Source of the DNA: Martinezella lusitana
GTDB taxonomy: Bacteria > Pseudomonadota > Alphaproteobacteria > Rhizobiales > Rhizobiaceae
Reading direction: 5' to 3'
Assembly: GCF_900094565.1 (NCBI RefSeq)
Contig: NZ_FMAF01000004.1
Coordinates: forward strand, 186,001-250,000
Length of the DNA: 64,000 nt
A program made the position numbers and the translations under genes. The notes under the pieces are model-generated. The model was not told where the DNA came from. It ran no database searches and worked only from the letters and a program-made list of their open reading frames with translations. Below are positions 7,543-16,484 of the stretch, piece after piece; position 1 is the first letter of the stretch; every line of letters starts with the position of its first letter.

Positions 7543-8232
7543 TCAACCGGCCTGATGCCGGCGAGCCGCGAGACGAGCCATGATGGCCTCCCGGGCCGTC
7601 CGCGAGCCGGCAAGCCGCCGTTTCGTCTCGATCAACACATCGGCCGGCGCCTCCTCCGGCGATCCGGAGTGAAACGGCGGTGCGGGCGCGTATTCCAGCG
7701 AAAGCTGGATGGCTTCCGCCTCCGCCTGATCGCGCAGGGCCGCAACGATGGTCAGTCCGAAATCGATGCCCGCCGTCACGCCGCCCGCGGTGAAAAGGTT
7801 GCCGTCCCGGACGACTCGTCCAGGGGTCGCGATGGCGCCGAATTCCGCCAGGAAATCGCGCGCATTCCAATGGGTCGTCGCCTTCCTGCCCTTGAGCAGA
7901 CCGGCGGCGCCAAGAACGAGAGAACCTGTGCACACCGAGGTTATGAAGCGTGCCTGGGCCGCCTGCGCGCGGATAAAGGAGAGAACCGTCTCGTCTTCCA
8001 GCAGCGCATTGACGCCGCTGCCCCCCGGCACGCAGATCACATCGAGGGACGGGCACGCCGCAAAGCTCGTCGTCGGCTGCAGCACCAGCTTGGTGGCGGA
8101 GACGATCGGAGACGTATCCTTCCAGACGAGGTGAACCTCCGCACCTTCCATCGACGCAAATATCTCGTAAGGGGCGGTCAGGTCGAGTTGCTGGACGCCC
8201 GGAAAGGCGAGCAGGCCGAAGCGAACGGTCAT
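7543..8232 (-). CDS. DJ-1/PfpI family protein (isonitrile hydratase-like)
   Basis: A 229-aa cytosolic protein of the DJ-1/PfpI superfamily. The nucleophilic cysteine is Cys101 in the SVCTGSLVLGAAGLL elbow, and an acidic residue (Glu23 in APYEIF) is positioned as in isonitrile hydratases. AGGAG precedes the ATG. It is divergent from a GlxA-type regulator whose sensor domain belongs to the same superfamily, about 85 bp away. The pair probably forms one control unit in which the regulator governs this enzyme. The actual substrate is not evident. Confidence 0.85.
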   Translation of the reverse strand: MTVRFGLLAFPGVQQLDLTAPYEIFASMEGAEVHLVWKDTSPIVSATKLVLQPTTSFAACPSLDVICVPGGSGVNALLEDETVLSFIRAQAAQARFITSVCTGSLVLGAAGLLKGRKATTHWNARDFLAEFGAIATPGRVVRDGNLFTAGGVTAGIDFGLTIVAALRDQAEAEAIQLSLEYAPAPPFHSGSPEEAPADVLIETKRRLAGSRTAREAIMARLAARRHQAG

Positions 8233-8317
8233 GGTGGATCTCCTATGGTTGACTTCGACCAGCCTATGCGATCACAATCTGGCGTATTTGCCAAACTCCC
8301 GTCATTTTGTGCCAATC

Positions 8318-9268
8318 ATGCGCCACATCGAGATACTTGCCTTTGACAATGCCCAGCTGCTCGACATAGCCGGTCCGCTGCAGGTTTTCACCAGTGCCAA
8401 TGAGGCGGCAATCGAAAGCGGATTGCCAAGGCCCTATGAGGCAGTCGCAGTCGCGACGGACGCGCAGACCAGGACCAGTTCAGGCCTTGTGCTGACGACT
8501 GCGCCACTCAGCGACGTTGGCGGCCCGCTCGACACCTTGATCATCGCCGGCGGCTGGGGCGTCAACAAGGCATGCGAAGATCAGGCCCTGGTCGAGTGGG
8601 TGCGCAGGCGGTCGGCAAGCACCCGGCGAACCGCCTCCGTCTGCAGCGGCGCCTTTCTTCTTGCCGAAGCGGGACTTCTGGACGGGCGACGCGCGGCGAC
8701 CCATTGGAACCGCTGCGAGGAATTCTCAAAGCGCTTCCCGCAAGTGAAACTGGAGCCGGATCCGATCTTCGTCCGGGACGGCGACCTATGGAGCTCGGCG
8801 GGCGTGAGCGCCGGCATCGATCTGGCCCTCGCTTTGGTCGAAGACGACCTCGGCCGGAAACTGGCACTTTCCGTCGCCCGCGAGCTCGTCGTCTTCCTGA
8901 AGCGGCCGGGCGGCCAGGCGCAATTCAGTTCAGCATTGCGACTGCAGGAAAGCGGCGAGCGCTTCGACCAACTGCATGCCTGGATCATGAGCAATCTGCG
9001 CGCGGACCTCTCTCTGCCCGTTCTCGCCGAACGGGCGAATATGAGTGCGCGCAGCTTTTCCCGGCATTACCTCAAGGCGACCGGACGCACGCCCGCAAGG
9101 GCTGTGGAGGATATCCGCACCGAGGCGGTGCGGCGTCTGCTGGAAGAGGGCCTTACGGTTCACCAGGCGCGCATCCGTTGCGGCTTCAGCTCGGAGGAAA
9201 CCATGCGGCGCAATTTCCTGAGAAAATTCGGAACCACGCCACAGGAGTTTCGCGATCATTTCGCCTAG
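8318..9268 (+). CDS. GlxA-type transcriptional regulator (DJ-1 sensor domain plus AraC HTH)
   Basis: A 316-aa regulator. The N-terminal DJ-1/PfpI-like domain (1-190) retains Cys109 in SVCSGAFLLAEAGL; such domains usually bind ligand rather than catalyse. The C-terminal AraC double helix-turn-helix spans about 210-316 (MSARSFSRHYLKATGRTPARAVEDIR, then FSSEETMRRNFLRKFGTTPQEFR). The start at 8318 matches family N-termini; an upstream frame to 8231 would overlap the promoter of the divergent gene. It probably controls the DJ-1 gene at 7543-8232. Confidence 0.9.
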   Translation: MRHIEILAFDNAQLLDIAGPLQVFTSANEAAIESGLPRPYEAVAVATDAQTRTSSGLVLTTAPLSDVGGPLDTLIIAGGWGVNKACEDQALVEWVRRRSASTRRTASVCSGAFLLAEAGLLDGRRAATHWNRCEEFSKRFPQVKLEPDPIFVRDGDLWSSAGVSAGIDLALALVEDDLGRKLALSVARELVVFLKRPGGQAQFSSALRLQESGERFDQLHAWIMSNLRADLSLPVLAERANMSARSFSRHYLKATGRTPARAVEDIRTEAVRRLLEEGLTVHQARIRCGFSSEETMRRNFLRKFGTTPQEFRDHFA

Positions 9269-9447
9269 ATCAACCTGCATTCCAGGTCGCGGCCGGCGAA
9301 ATCCGCAGAGCGCTGTTGTCGCTTTTCTATTATCGTCCTTGGGATCGTCCGAAGCGGTAATCCATAATATCCGCAAACGCGGTCTTTCGTGACACGGCAA
9401 AGCTGTCATAGGTTGACCGAACCAAATTCAGGATAAGGCTGTAGGCA

Positions 9448-10359
9448 ATGGCAACGCACCGTTTTACCCCCACCGTCTATCACAACGTCATCGGCTCCCT
9501 GCCGCCGGCCTTGCATGTCGCCGATGGCGATACCGTCATTACCGAAACGCTCGACGCTGCCGGCTATGACAAGCATGATATTCGCCATGCCTCGGGTCCC
9601 AACCCGATGAACGGCCCGATCTTCGTCGAGGGTGCGGAACCGGGCGATTCCCTCAAAGTCGAAATCCTGACGATGGTGCCGACGCGCGATACGGGATTCA
9701 CCCGCAGCGTCGTTGCAGGCAACGTCGTCGATCCGCAGGATGTGCGGGCACTGCCGGCCAGCGAAAAGGTGATCTGGCAGATCGACCGCGAAGCCCTGAC
9801 AACGAGACTTTCCGAGCCGGTGGCCGGCCTTGAGGCCCTGACGCTGCCGCTTTCGCCGATGATCGGCTGCTTCGGTGTTGCGCCGGCGCTCGGCCAGGCC
9901 ATATCGACCGCCACCAGCGGCGAATTCGGCGGCAACATGGACTATCGGCTGCTGGGGCCGGGCACGACCATCTGGTTTCCCGTATCGGCGCCAGGCGCAC
10001 TTTTCTTCCTGGGCGATTGCCACGCCGTGCAGGGAGACGGCGAGATCGTCGGCACGGGAATCGAAACCACCTTCGAGGTGACGGTACGGCTGAGCGTCGA
10101 AAAGAAAAAGACGATAGTCTGGCCGCGCGGCGAGACGGTGGACGACATTTTCACCATCGGCAATGCCCGGCCGCTCGACCAGGCCCTGCAGCACGCAACC
10201 AGTGAAATGCTGCGCTGGCTCGGCTCCGACTACGGCCTCGATAAGACTGCCGCCAGCCACCTGCTCGGCCAAGTCGTGCGCTACGATGTCGGCAATGTCT
10301 TCGATCCGGCCTATACGATGGCCTGCCGCGTTTCGAAATCCTGGCTGAGGCGCCGCTAA
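9448..10359 (+). CDS. Acetamidase/formamidase family protein
   Basis: A 303-aa cytosolic amidohydrolase of the FmdA/AmdA family, which hydrolyses formamide or acetamide to ammonia and the acid, or acts on related amides. Family features are the NPMNGPIFVEGAEPGDSLKVEI block (about 51-72), MIGCFGVAP (about 138-146) and the GEFGGNMDYRLLGPG metal-site segment (about 156-170). It is slightly shorter than FmdA, as is usual for the broad subgroup. It is a single gene that converges on the antiporter gene, with 15 bp between the stops. Substrate specificity cannot be read from sequence. Confidence 0.88.
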   Translation: MATHRFTPTVYHNVIGSLPPALHVADGDTVITETLDAAGYDKHDIRHASGPNPMNGPIFVEGAEPGDSLKVEILTMVPTRDTGFTRSVVAGNVVDPQDVRALPASEKVIWQIDREALTTRLSEPVAGLEALTLPLSPMIGCFGVAPALGQAISTATSGEFGGNMDYRLLGPGTTIWFPVSAPGALFFLGDCHAVQGDGEIVGTGIETTFEVTVRLSVEKKKTIVWPRGETVDDIFTIGNARPLDQALQHATSEMLRWLGSDYGLDKTAASHLLGQVVRYDVGNVFDPAYTMACRVSKSWLRRR

Positions 10360-10374
10360 ATCCCAGATCGGGCG

Positions 10375-12117
10375 TCAGCTCGCATCCTCTGATTGGTCGC
10401 GCCGCTGGCGCGACACGTTGCTTTCCTGCCGTTCGCGCGCCATGTGGCTGACGGCGGCGCGCAGTTGCGGATGCCGCGACATGAACAGGTTGAAATCACG
10501 GCGCTCCAGCACGAAAAGCTGACAGAAATCGACGGCAACGACATCGGCGGTACGGCGCGCGCCGGTCAACAGGGCCATTTCGCCGAAGAATGAACCGGCG
10601 CCGAGCGGAACCTCATCGTCCTCAAGCTGCACTTCGACGGCGCCGGACGCGATGAAGAACATGCTGTCGCCGCGATCGCCCGTGCGAATGACGCGATCGC
10701 CCGGCGAAGCCGATCTCGGCCGGAAGAGCAGCAGAAGCTCCTCATGCGCATTGTCATCCAGCTCGGCAAACATCGGAAAGGTCTCGATCAGTTCCTCGAT
10801 CTCGAGACTATGCTGCCGATCCCTTTCCTCCCGCTGCTTGTTGATGGCGGTCAGTTCGCGACGCAGCCCATCTTGCTTGGCCATGCCGTATTTGCTCGCG
10901 AACGACGGCCATCGGGAAAACGTCCATTTCTCCAGCTTCTCGACGGCGAAGAAGGCCAGCGGATTGAGCGTAATCGACAGGATCGCTCCTGCAAGAATGA
11001 GATCCTGTCCTTCCCGGGACAACAGACCGAGCGAAACGCCGAGCCCGGCCAGGATGAAGGAAAATTCGCCGATCTGCGCAAGGCCGGCTGCAACCGCAAA
11101 GCCCATGCTCGCCGGGTAACGCAGCAACAGCACCAGGCCGAAAGCAATCAGTGACTTGCCGATCATGATGAGCGCAAGCACGCCGACGATCATCAGCGGT
11201 TCGCGCACCAGGATAGTCGGATCGAAGAGCATGCCGACAGACACGAAGAACAGCACGGAAAAGGCATTTTGCAATGGCAGGGAGTCGGCCGCAGCCCGAT
11301 GGCTGAGATGCGATTCACTCATCACGAGCCCGGCAAAGAAGGCTCCAAGCGCGAAGGAAACGCCGAATATTTCCGCCGCCCCGAAGGCGATGCCGAGCGC
11401 GATCGCCAGAACCGACAGCGTGAACAATTCGCGCGAGCCTGTGCGGGCGACCGACGTCAACAGCCAGGGTACGACGCGCGGACCGATGAAGATCGCTACA
11501 AGAGTAAATGCCGCCACCTTGACCAGCGTCATGCCGATCGTCAGCCAGATCGAGCCGGAAGCCGCATGGTCGCCGGCATTCACATGGCCGCCCATGGCGC
11601 CGGCAAAGGCCGGCAGCAGGACAAGTGCGAGCACCATCGCCAGATCTTCGACAATCAGCCAGCCGACAGCCACGCGCCCGTTGGTCGAATTCACCAGATT
11701 GCGCTCTTCCAGCGCTTTCAACAGTACAACGGTGCTGGCAACGGCAAGGCTTAGCCCGAGGACCACGCCTGCGCCGATGCCCCAGCCCCAGAGGGACGTC
11801 AAGCCGATGCCTAAAAGCGTTGCGATCGCGATCTGACCGATGGCACCGGGGATGGCGACCCCGCGCACCGCCAGCAGATCAGCGGCCGAAAAATGCAGGC
11901 CGACGCCGAACATCAGCAGGATGACGCCGATTTCCGCCAATTGCGATGCGAGTGAAACATCGGCGACAAAGCCCGGTGTGGATGAGCCGATAATGACGCC
12001 GGCAACCAGATAGCCGACCAACGGCGGCAGATGTAGCCTGTCGGCGAGATAGCCGAAAATGGCCGCGAACACGAACCCGCCGGCAATCAGTGCGATCAAT
12101 GCGACGTCGTGCGGCAC
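10375..12117 (-). CDS. CPA2 cation:proton antiporter with cyclic-nucleotide-binding domain
   Basis: A 580-aa inner-membrane protein. The first about 390 residues contain roughly 12 hydrophobic segments of the Na+/H+ or K+/H+ exchanger (KefB/YbaL-like) fold, with GYLVAGVIIG and FGVGLHFSAADL typical of the family. There is no RCK/TrkA-N domain; instead a charged linker (about 390-445) leads to a cyclic-nucleotide-binding fold (about 450-560) with GEMALLTGARRTADVVA as the phosphate-binding cassette. The start is GTG with GGAAGGA upstream. Transport of K+ or Na+ gated by a cyclic nucleotide is inferred from the domains. Confidence 0.87.
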   Translation of the reverse strand: MPHDVALIALIAGGFVFAAIFGYLADRLHLPPLVGYLVAGVIIGSSTPGFVADVSLASQLAEIGVILLMFGVGLHFSAADLLAVRGVAIPGAIGQIAIATLLGIGLTSLWGWGIGAGVVLGLSLAVASTVVLLKALEERNLVNSTNGRVAVGWLIVEDLAMVLALVLLPAFAGAMGGHVNAGDHAASGSIWLTIGMTLVKVAAFTLVAIFIGPRVVPWLLTSVARTGSRELFTLSVLAIALGIAFGAAEIFGVSFALGAFFAGLVMSESHLSHRAAADSLPLQNAFSVLFFVSVGMLFDPTILVREPLMIVGVLALIMIGKSLIAFGLVLLLRYPASMGFAVAAGLAQIGEFSFILAGLGVSLGLLSREGQDLILAGAILSITLNPLAFFAVEKLEKWTFSRWPSFASKYGMAKQDGLRRELTAINKQREERDRQHSLEIEELIETFPMFAELDDNAHEELLLLFRPRSASPGDRVIRTGDRGDSMFFIASGAVEVQLEDDEVPLGAGSFFGEMALLTGARRTADVVAVDFCQLFVLERRDFNLFMSRHPQLRAAVSHMARERQESNVSRQRRDQSEDAS

Positions 12118-12220
12118 GGCTATCCTTCCCGTTTCACGGCGTTAAAGCCTGTTCCTCTCTTTTCAGGCTAACTAGCATCGCTTTTGCCTACCCGTCTACG
12201 GGGTCGTGCGAAACCGGAGG

Positions 12221-12250
12221 AAAACGTCGCCTCGCCCATGCAAGGCGACG
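12221..12250 (-). terminator. Terminator of the sorbitol/xylitol dehydrogenase gene
   Basis: Stem CGTCGCCT/AGGCGACG (12225-12232 and 12243-12250), 10-nt loop; on the minus strand it is followed by TTTT. It lies 15 bp beyond the dehydrogenase stop. Confidence 0.65.
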
Positions 12251-12264
12251 AGGTAAACAGACGC

Positions 12265-13311
12265 TTACTGATCCAGGATGATCTGCAGCTTGACATCCGT
12301 TGGTCTGGCCTCGACGGCACGATCGAACGCCTCGATGGAGTCTTCAAAGGCGAATGTCTCCGAGATCAGCGGCTTCAGATCGACACGGCCGGACGCGATC
12401 AGTGCGATGGAGCGCTCATATTGATGCGCATAGCGGAAGACCGTTTCGATACGGATTTCCTTGGTCGATGCCGTCGAAACATCGAAATCGACCGGATCGA
12501 CCGGCAGGCCGACGGCGACGATGACGCCGCCCGGGCGCGGCAGCGCCATGACTGTTTCCCAGGCCTTCTGCGAACCGGAGCACTCGAAGACGACGTCGGC
12601 GCCCCAACCATCCGTAAGGCGGCTGACTTCCTCGACCAGATTGTTTTCGCGAATATTGACAGGGATGACGCCCTGATATTGGGCGGCGATGTCGAGCTTC
12701 GGCTGGGCGAGATCGGCAACGATCGCCCGTGCGCAGCCGCCGGCAAGAGCCGCGATCGCGACCATGGTGCCGATCGGGCCGGCGCCGAGGATGACGGCGG
12801 TGTCACCGGGGGTAATTCTCGCCTTGGTCGCCGCCTGCATGCCGACCGCAAAGGGTTCGACCATCGCGCCCTCGGCAAAGCTGACATTATCAGGCAGTTT
12901 GAAGGTATAATTGGCCGGATGCACGACAAAGGGCGTCAACACGCCATGGACGGGCGGCGTTGCCCAGAAGATGACGGCGGGATCGACATTGTACATGCCG
13001 AGACGGCTCGCTTTGGAATTGGGATCGGGGATCCCCGGCTCCATGCAGACGCGGTCGCCGATCTTCAGATGCGTCACGCCAGCACCGACTTCGACGACAG
13101 TGCCGGCGGCTTCATGGCCAAGCACCATCGGCTCGTTGACGACGAAGGGGCCAATCTTGCCGTGCGTGTAATAGTGGACGTCGGATCCGCAGACGCCGAC
13201 CGTATGGATCTTGATCTTGACTTGACCCGGCCCGACCTCCTGCGGAAGGTCTATATCGCGGATTGCCAGTTCATGCTGGCGTTCCAGCACCAAAGCGCGC
13301 ATCTTACTCAT
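12265..13311 (-). CDS. Zinc-dependent polyol dehydrogenase (sorbitol/xylitol dehydrogenase-like)
   Basis: A 348-aa medium-chain dehydrogenase that oxidises a polyol to a ketose with NAD+. The catalytic zinc ligands are in [11 protein letters not shown] (Cys about 41) and GHEAAG (His-Glu about 66-67). The Rossmann motif is GAGPIG (about 173-178). The structural-zinc cysteines of classical alcohol dehydrogenases are missing, as in sorbitol dehydrogenases, and the ATPPVHG segment is typical of that group. The ATG at 13311 is preceded by GAGG and gives the family N-terminus; the frame to 13413 would add 34 unrelated residues. It stands alone, so substrate (sorbitol, xylitol or similar) is undecided. 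Confidence 0.87.
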   Translation of the reverse strand: MSKMRALVLERQHELAIRDIDLPQEVGPGQVKIKIHTVGVCGSDVHYYTHGKIGPFVVNEPMVLGHEAAGTVVEVGAGVTHLKIGDRVCMEPGIPDPNSKASRLGMYNVDPAVIFWATPPVHGVLTPFVVHPANYTFKLPDNVSFAEGAMVEPFAVGMQAATKARITPGDTAVILGAGPIGTMVAIAALAGGCARAIVADLAQPKLDIAAQYQGVIPVNIRENNLVEEVSRLTDGWGADVVFECSGSQKAWETVMALPRPGGVIVAVGLPVDPVDFDVSTASTKEIRIETVFRYAHQYERSIALIASGRVDLKPLISETFAFEDSIEAFDRAVEARPTDVKLQIILDQ

Positions 13312-13568
13312 CGCATTTTTCCTCTTTTCGAAGCAAACGGCGCCTGCTTGCGCAAGGCCCAAACTCTTGTTCTTCCAGCGTCCAACCGGTGTCGCGAAAC
13401 GAGCTTGCGCCAATGCCGGAGAAGACGCGTTGTGCTGGTGCCCAATAGAATGGCGGTATACTACCCCATTATATTAGAATGAACTTATTATTTAACGCCC
13501 TATTGCCAATATTGACTGGAGTTCCATTTCTTGCCTTTGTAATGATTGAGGAAAAGGAGGGGCTCATT

Positions 13569-13709
13569 ATGGCAGTATATGATTGGACCGGTCAGCGCGC
13601 CCGCCGGATGAAAATGTTGCGTGCAGCAAGCTTTGCAATGCTTCTTATCATCCTGATGGCGATACCCGCCGTGCTGTTGCATTATAATCTCATTCAGTAT
13701 CCCCATTGA
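13569..13709 (+). CDS. Small single-pass membrane protein
   Basis: A 46-aa protein with a basic N-terminal segment (WTGQRARRMKMLR) and one hydrophobic helix (about 21-38), so probably an inner-membrane protein with the N-terminus inside. AAGGAGG eight bases before the ATG decides the start. It is the only gene in the gap between the dehydrogenase and an efflux transporter. No named family is recognised. Confidence 0.65.
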   Translation: MAVYDWTGQRARRMKMLRAASFAMLLIILMAIPAVLLHYNLIQYPH

Positions 13710-13738
13710 GCAGCACATGTCGTTCATAGCGGAGATTT

Positions 13739-15202
13739 TCAAGCCGCCTTTTTCGCGCCCGCCTTCTGCTTGCGCGCAACGTTGTCGCCGGCCCTGCGGT
13801 CGAGCGGCAGGCAATCCAGCACGGCAAAGAGAGCGATGATGCCGAGCAACACGAAGGCGAGGCGGAATTCGATGGCGACGATGCCGCCTACGCCAAGCGG
13901 TGCACTGACAGCCTGACCGATGCGAATGCCGATGGCACCGACAGCGATGCCCATGCCCATGGTCAGCTGAAAGACGGTGCTGAACAGCGTGTTGGCGCCT
14001 GTCATCTTCTGCGGCGGAATGTCGGCGAAGGCAATCGTATTCAATGCCGTGAAATGCATCGAGCGGCACATGCCCCCGATGAACAGCACCGGTACGACGA
14101 GCCAGACCGGCGTATCGGGCGAAAACAACGCACAGGCTGCAATGAAGACGGCATTCAGGATGCCGTTGACGATCAACACCGGTTTAAAGCCGAAACGCCG
14201 CAAAATCGGCGTCGTCCCCGGCTTCATCGCCAGGTTGCCGGCAAAGACCGCCAAGGTCAGCATGCCGGCATGAAAGGCGCTGAGCCCGAAGCCGACCTGG
14301 AACATCAGCGGCAACAGAAAGGGCACCGCACCGATAGCGGTACGAAACAGTGATCCGCCGGAGATCGTGACCGCGAAGGTCGGCAGCTTCAGCCCTGAGA
14401 GATCGATGAGCGGATGCTCCGTCCTCAGGAAATGAAACGCGGCTACGGTGAGCAAAACCAGCCCGGCGACCACATAGGCCGAGGCTTCCAGCCATATGAG
14501 GTCGGGACGGCCGACCAGCTCCAGCCCGTACATCAGGCTTGCCAGACCGATGCTGCTGACGACGAAGCCGATCCAGTCGAAAGGCGGCCGCGCAGCATTC
14601 TTGGTTTCCGGAATGAGAATAAGCGCGAAGGCAAACGCCAATATGCCGAGCGGCAAGTTGAGAAAGAAGATCCAGCGCCAGTTCGCATGGTCGGTGATGA
14701 AGCCGCCGAGTGGCGGTCCAAGAACGGGCGCCACCAGCGCCGGCCAGGTGATCGTCGCAATCGCCGAGATCAGCTTGTCCTTCGGGGTATTGTTCAAAAC
14801 CACGAGCCGGCCCACCGGCACCATCATCGCGCCGCCGATCCCCTGCAGGATGCGCATAGCGACGAAGGAGCCGACACCGTTGGCAAAACCGCACAAAACG
14901 GAAGCGAGCGTGAAGACGACGACGGCCGTGGTGAATACCAGTCGCGCGCCGAAACGGTCGCTGATCCAGCCGCTGATGGGGATGAAGACGCCGAGCGTCA
15001 GAAGATAGGCACTCATGCCTATATTGAGATCCACCGGTCGGGCGCCAAAGGAAACGGCCATCTGCGGCAGCGCGGTTGCAATGACCGTACCATCCAGGTT
15101 TTCCATGAAGAAAGCACCGGCCACGAGCAACGCAATCGAGACCGACCGTGAGCCTGCCGCCTGCATTTCCTTCTCCCGCCCATGCGTGGACATGTCGTTC
15201 AT
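13739..15202 (-). CDS. DHA2-family multidrug efflux MFS transporter
   Basis: A 487-aa inner-membrane drug:proton antiporter with about 14 membrane segments, as in EmrB/QacA. Family motifs are LDGTVIATALPQMA in the first helix (motif D1) and ISDRFGARLVF (motif A) about 40 residues later, plus GGAMMVPVGRLVV. The start at 15202 (GGAG upstream) is used instead of a TTG one codon earlier. There is no HlyD-type adaptor next to it. It is divergent from the FadR-type regulator at 15620 across a 417-bp gap and may be under its control; the exported compound is unknown. Confidence 0.9.
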   Translation of the reverse strand: MNDMSTHGREKEMQAAGSRSVSIALLVAGAFFMENLDGTVIATALPQMAVSFGARPVDLNIGMSAYLLTLGVFIPISGWISDRFGARLVFTTAVVVFTLASVLCGFANGVGSFVAMRILQGIGGAMMVPVGRLVVLNNTPKDKLISAIATITWPALVAPVLGPPLGGFITDHANWRWIFFLNLPLGILAFAFALILIPETKNAARPPFDWIGFVVSSIGLASLMYGLELVGRPDLIWLEASAYVVAGLVLLTVAAFHFLRTEHPLIDLSGLKLPTFAVTISGGSLFRTAIGAVPFLLPLMFQVGFGLSAFHAGMLTLAVFAGNLAMKPGTTPILRRFGFKPVLIVNGILNAVFIAACALFSPDTPVWLVVPVLFIGGMCRSMHFTALNTIAFADIPPQKMTGANTLFSTVFQLTMGMGIAVGAIGIRIGQAVSAPLGVGGIVAIEFRLAFVLLGIIALFAVLDCLPLDRRAGDNVARKQKAGAKKAA

Positions 15203-15619
15203 CAACCAGTTACTCCGAATCCGCCTCGCATCCCCCTTTATTTAATCGGTTCGGCATCGTTTCCGATAGATCGAAATCGTCCCATCATTCGATTGGTCAA
15301 TCACGTTTCGCTTAGTGGGTGGCGCAGAATTTGATTGCCGTGCTGCCACCTTCCGCCATGCGGCTGGGCCGGAAATCATGACGATCCGCCAATGCGCCTT
15401 GGTGAACGGACCGGTCAATCCGGTGCCAGTAGGCATTTGCGCACAAGACATGGTAGGGTTTTTTATCGGAAATGCCGCGCCAAGAACGACAGGATCGATA
15501 TCAAAACAATATGAAACAGCCTCGAACAAGCCGAGACATCAGCATAGAGCCCGCAAAACATATCATCGGCTGAAGATTAGCTTCGCAATCGCGTATCAAA
15601 GGAATGAGAGCTCCGCATA
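15203..15619. other. Intergenic region between divergent transporter and regulator genes
   Basis: About 417 bp. Short open frames exist on both strands but show no family features. The region should hold both promoters. I see no clear operator palindrome. Confidence 0.4.
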
Positions 15620-16414
15620 ATGAAACATGGCCTTGATGCAAAGACCACTGCGGCAACACCGGAGGCGAAACTGATCGTAACGCAGTCACCATTCGATGCC
15701 TTTGTGCGAAAATACGGTACGATCCCCCGTCGCGGCGTCTTCGGCTATTTCGTCCACGAGCTTGGTCGCCGCATCGTCGGTGGAAGTTACCCGGTAGGCG
15801 CCACGCTGCCGAACGAGCCCGATCTGGTGGAACAATTCGGCATCAGCCGCACCGTCATTCGCGAAGCGATGAAATGCCTTGCCGGCAAGGGGCTGGTGGA
15901 GATCAAGACCCGCGTCGGCACCCGCGTCAAGGAGCGCTCCAACTGGCATCACCTCGATACCGACGTCATGGTCTGGTACTACGAGACCGGACCTTCGGTG
16001 GAAATCATGCGCTCCATCAAGGATTTGCGGCTGGCGCTGGAGCCGGAGGCTACCGCGCGTGCCGCCACACGCCGCACGGACGAAGACGTCACGGCAATCA
16101 GTTCCGCTTACGGGGAAATGGTTTCCACCATCGGCGACATCAATACCAATGCCGACGCTGATCTGCGCTTCCATACCGCGATCTTCGCCGCCACGCACAA
16201 CATGATCTATTCACAGCTGATCGACCTGATTGCGGTTGGGATCTACGCCAATCGCACGCTTTCGGACCATGATGAAGTGGCGGAGGGTCAGAAGCGTTCC
16301 CTGCCCTACCACAAGGCCATCCTTGACGCGATCGTCGCCCGCGATTCCGACGCCGCGATCAAGGCATCACGGAGCCTGTTGGAGTCCTGGCGCATCAGCC
16401 ACTACGATTTCTGA
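15620..16414 (+). CDS. GntR-family regulator, FadR (FCD) subgroup
   Basis: A 264-aa repressor-type protein. A winged helix-turn-helix spans about 40-110 (YPVGATLPNEPDLVEQFGISRTVIREAMKCLAGKGLVEIKTRVGTRV). The C-terminal FCD ligand domain (about 120-260) has metal-binding histidines in DLRFHTAIF and LPYHKAILDAI. The ATG at 15620 is preceded only by weak purines. It lies between two DHA2 transporters and may regulate the divergent one at 13739 or the convergent one downstream. FCD regulators often sense sugar acids such as gluconate or galactonate, but the ligand is not deducible here. Confidence 0.88.
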   Translation: MKHGLDAKTTAATPEAKLIVTQSPFDAFVRKYGTIPRRGVFGYFVHELGRRIVGGSYPVGATLPNEPDLVEQFGISRTVIREAMKCLAGKGLVEIKTRVGTRVKERSNWHHLDTDVMVWYYETGPSVEIMRSIKDLRLALEPEATARAATRRTDEDVTAISSAYGEMVSTIGDINTNADADLRFHTAIFAATHNMIYSQLIDLIAVGIYANRTLSDHDEVAEGQKRSLPYHKAILDAIVARDSDAAIKASRSLLESWRISHYDF

Positions 16415-16484
16415 CGCAGCACGTCGCAAGCGTCACGATGAATGCCGGCGGAGGGAAGCGTGGCCCGTTGCCGGTCGCGCTCCG

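Noticed and set aside
12184..13482. Open frame of 432 codons on the plus strand
   Set aside because: Antisense shadow of the polyol dehydrogenase; low-complexity Asp/Arg/Gly composition typical of GC-rich mirror frames.
15242..15529. 95-codon minus-strand frame between the efflux and FadR-type genes
   Set aside because: No recognisable domain or ribosome binding site; a decayed gene cannot be excluded but cannot be supported.
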